Assembly (NCBI GenBank): GCA_919901705.1
Contig: CAKKPR010000011.1
Coordinates: 1-6,660 of the forward strand
Direction: 5' to 3'
DNA: 6,660 nt
DNA from: Thermodesulfovibrionales bacterium
GTDB taxonomy: Bacteria > Nitrospirota > Thermodesulfovibrionia > Thermodesulfovibrionales > UBA1546
The notes under the pieces were generated by a model that was not told the DNA's origin, ran no database searches, and worked only from the letters and a program-made list of their open reading frames with translations. Below, one piece after another: positions 5,312-6,660 of this stretch (positions are counted from its first letter, which is position 1; each line of letters begins with the position of its first letter). The position numbers were made by a program, and so were the translations under genes.

Positions 5312-6658
5312 ACGCATCCACTTAAAATCTTCTTCTCTGGCATAGGCGGCAGCGGGGTATCCGCAATTGCATGTTTTATGGCTGATAAGGGACATGTTGT
5401 TGCAGGTTCTGACAGGGCCTTTGACAAAAACCCCAACCATCCGGTTTATAAAATATTAAAATACAGAGGCGTGTCCATAATACCGCAGGACGGAAGCGGT
5501 ATAGATAGCTCGGTTGATATAGCTGTCTTCAGCACAGCTGTCGAGCATGACCAGCCTGAGTATCTGAAGGCAAAGACCCTGAACATCCCGATAAAAACAA
5601 GACCTGAATATCTTGCAGAGATAATATCGGATTTCAAAACAATCGCGGTTGCCGGCACAAGCGGAAAGTCAACGACATCAGGCATGCTGGCGTTTTTGAT
5701 GCACAGGCTCGGATTAAATCCTAATTTTATAGGCGGAGGCAGGGTCAAGCAGTTTAAGACAGAAACAAATCCCGGCAATTCAAGCACAGGAGATTCTGAT
5801 TTTCTTGTGATTGAAGCATGCGAATCTGACGGCACAATCGTTAATTACAAACCAGAGCATTCTATAATTTCAAACCTTGAACTTGACCACCATTTCGTGG
5901 ACAAAACAGCAGGCATGTTCGAGGCGCTTGCAAAAAACACAAGAGGCAAAGTAATTGTAAACGCAGATGATACTAACCTGATGAAAATCAGCATTAAAAA
6001 TCCTGCGACATTTTCAATAGATAATCCATCAAACTACATGGCTTCAGACATCACTTACAAACCCTTAGGCACGGATTTCTCACTTAACGGCACAAAGTTA
6101 AGCCTTTCATTGCCCGGAAAATATAACCTTTACAATGCTGTCTCATGTATTGCCTTTCTCTCTGAAACAGGGGTTGCGCTTAAAGATATTGCTGAAATAC
6201 TTCATGAATTTAAAGGCATTGAACGCCGGTTTGATATTCACCTTAACACCGGCAGAAAACTTGTTATTGACGACTATGCTCACAACCCGCACAAGATATC
6301 ATCCCTTATGCAAACTGTAAAAAACTTAAAAGAGAACATTTGTTATATCTTTCAGCCTCATGGATTCGCTCCTACAAGAATGATGAAAGCCGAATACATA
6401 GACGCCTTCTCAGAAAATCTCCGCGCCGCTGACCACCTTATACTTCTGCCCATATACTATGCCGGCGGAACAACCAGCAAAGACATATCAAGCCATGACC
6501 TTGCAGAGGGGATTAAGGTAAATGGAAAATCAGTTGAAGTTGCTGAAAGAGGGGATATTCTGAAGAGATTGGATGAATGGGACAATTACGTCATCTTTGG
6601 CGCAAGGGATGAAACGCTTTCTGACTTTGCGAAAAAGATAGCAGAGATTTTGGGATAA
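5312..6658 (+). CDS. MurC/Mpl-like Mur ligase family protein with non-canonical start
   Basis: ATP-dependent Mur ligases join an amino acid or peptide to a UDP-MurNAc-type carboxylate in the cytoplasm. Three domains are visible (numbered from a start at 5312): the N-terminal UDP-binding Rossmann segment KIFFSGIGGSGVSAIA (5-20), the central ATPase with P-loop AGTSGKSTT (114-122), VIEACESDG (166-174) and NLELDHHF (188-195), and the C-terminal domain with GIERRFD, DDYAHNP (320-326) and FQPHGFAPTR (347-356). The layout is nearest MurC/Mpl, and 448 residues fits. It differs in GTSGKST where MurC and Mpl usually have GTHGKTT, and in YAHNP for YxHHP, so the substrate is uncertain. The first ATG in frame (5378) would delete the GIGGSG motif, and no ATG, GTG or TTG lies before it back to the in-frame stop at 5273. 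I propose ACG at 5312, nine bases after AAAGGA; ATA at 5303 overlapping the upstream stop is the alternative. The product family is firm, the start is not. Confidence 0.85.
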   Translation, partial: THPLKIFFSGIGGSGVSAIACFMADKGHVVAGSDRAFDKNPNHPVYKILKYRGVSIIPQDGSGIDSSVDIAVFSTAVEHDQPEYLKAKTLNIPIKTRPEYLAEIISDFKTIAVAGTSGKSTTSGMLAFLMHRLGLNPNFIGGGRVKQFKTETNPGNSSTGDSDFLVIEACESDGTIVNYKPEHSIISNLELDHHFVDKTAGMFEALAKNTRGKVIVNADDTNLMKISIKNPATFSIDNPSNYMASDITYKPLGTDFSLNGTKLSLSLPGKYNLYNAVSCIAFLSETGVALKDIAEILHEFKGIERRFDIHLNTGRKLVIDDYAHNPHKISSLMQTVKNLKENICYIFQPHGFAPTRMMKAEYIDAFSENLRAADHLILLPIYYAGGTTSKDISSHDLAEGIKVNGKSVEVAERGDILKRLDEWDNYVIFGARDETLSDFAKKIAEILG

Positions 6659-6660
6659 AA

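Noticed and set aside
5099..5835. Minus-strand frames opposite the YkgJ-type gene end and the Mur ligase
   Set aside because: They lie across well-supported coding sequence and have no family features.
1..6660. A novel defence, mobile or biosynthetic system
   Set aside because: All genes except the YkgJ-type protein belong to recognised housekeeping or signalling families; nothing here forms a new multi-gene system beyond the observations listed.

Overview
The window reads as an ordinary chromosomal segment of a free-living, Gram-negative-type bacterium with moderate GC (mid-40s percent by eye). A secreted SurA-like chaperone implies an outer membrane. The protein styles and the GC-rich inner hairpin motif of the intergenic repeat make me lean towards Nitrospirota (Thermodesulfovibrionia-like) or a neighbouring deltaproteobacterial lineage. 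That placement is inference only: there is no rRNA and no marker I could place without a search.

Layout. (1) Bases 1-686, plus strand: the C-terminal half of an MBL-fold/beta-CASP RNA-processing nuclease, cut by the window edge. (2) Bases 695-4333, minus strand, transcribed from high to low coordinates: a SurA-like periplasmic peptidyl-prolyl isomerase, a stand-alone CheY-type receiver, purN (purine synthesis), an approximately 154-base palindromic intergenic element, then rsmD, coaD and a free-standing MetG-beta tRNA-binding protein. The last three genes are joined by two ATGA stop/start overlaps and are probably translationally coupled. (3) Bases 4334-4505: a divergent intergenic region. 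(4) Bases 4506-6658, plus strand: a YkgJ-type cysteine-cluster protein followed five bases later by a MurC/Mpl-like Mur ligase.

Functionally this is mostly housekeeping: RNA turnover and tRNA binding, CoA synthesis (CoaD), 16S rRNA methylation (RsmD), purine synthesis (PurN), outer-membrane protein folding (SurA-like) and cell-wall-type amide ligation (Mur ligase). I found no tRNA, rRNA, CRISPR array, transposase, phage gene or defence system.

Three things deserve a second look. The Mur ligase has no ATG, GTG or TTG in its reading frame before the N-terminal glycine-rich motif, so it must use a non-canonical start, a frameshift or contain a sequence error. The element between purN and rsmD has 22-base terminal inverted repeats with nested inner stems, and its three outer mismatches would all be G-U pairs in plus-strand RNA. 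The Mur ligase also carries a P-loop (GTSGKST) that differs from the GTHGKTT usual in MurC and Mpl.
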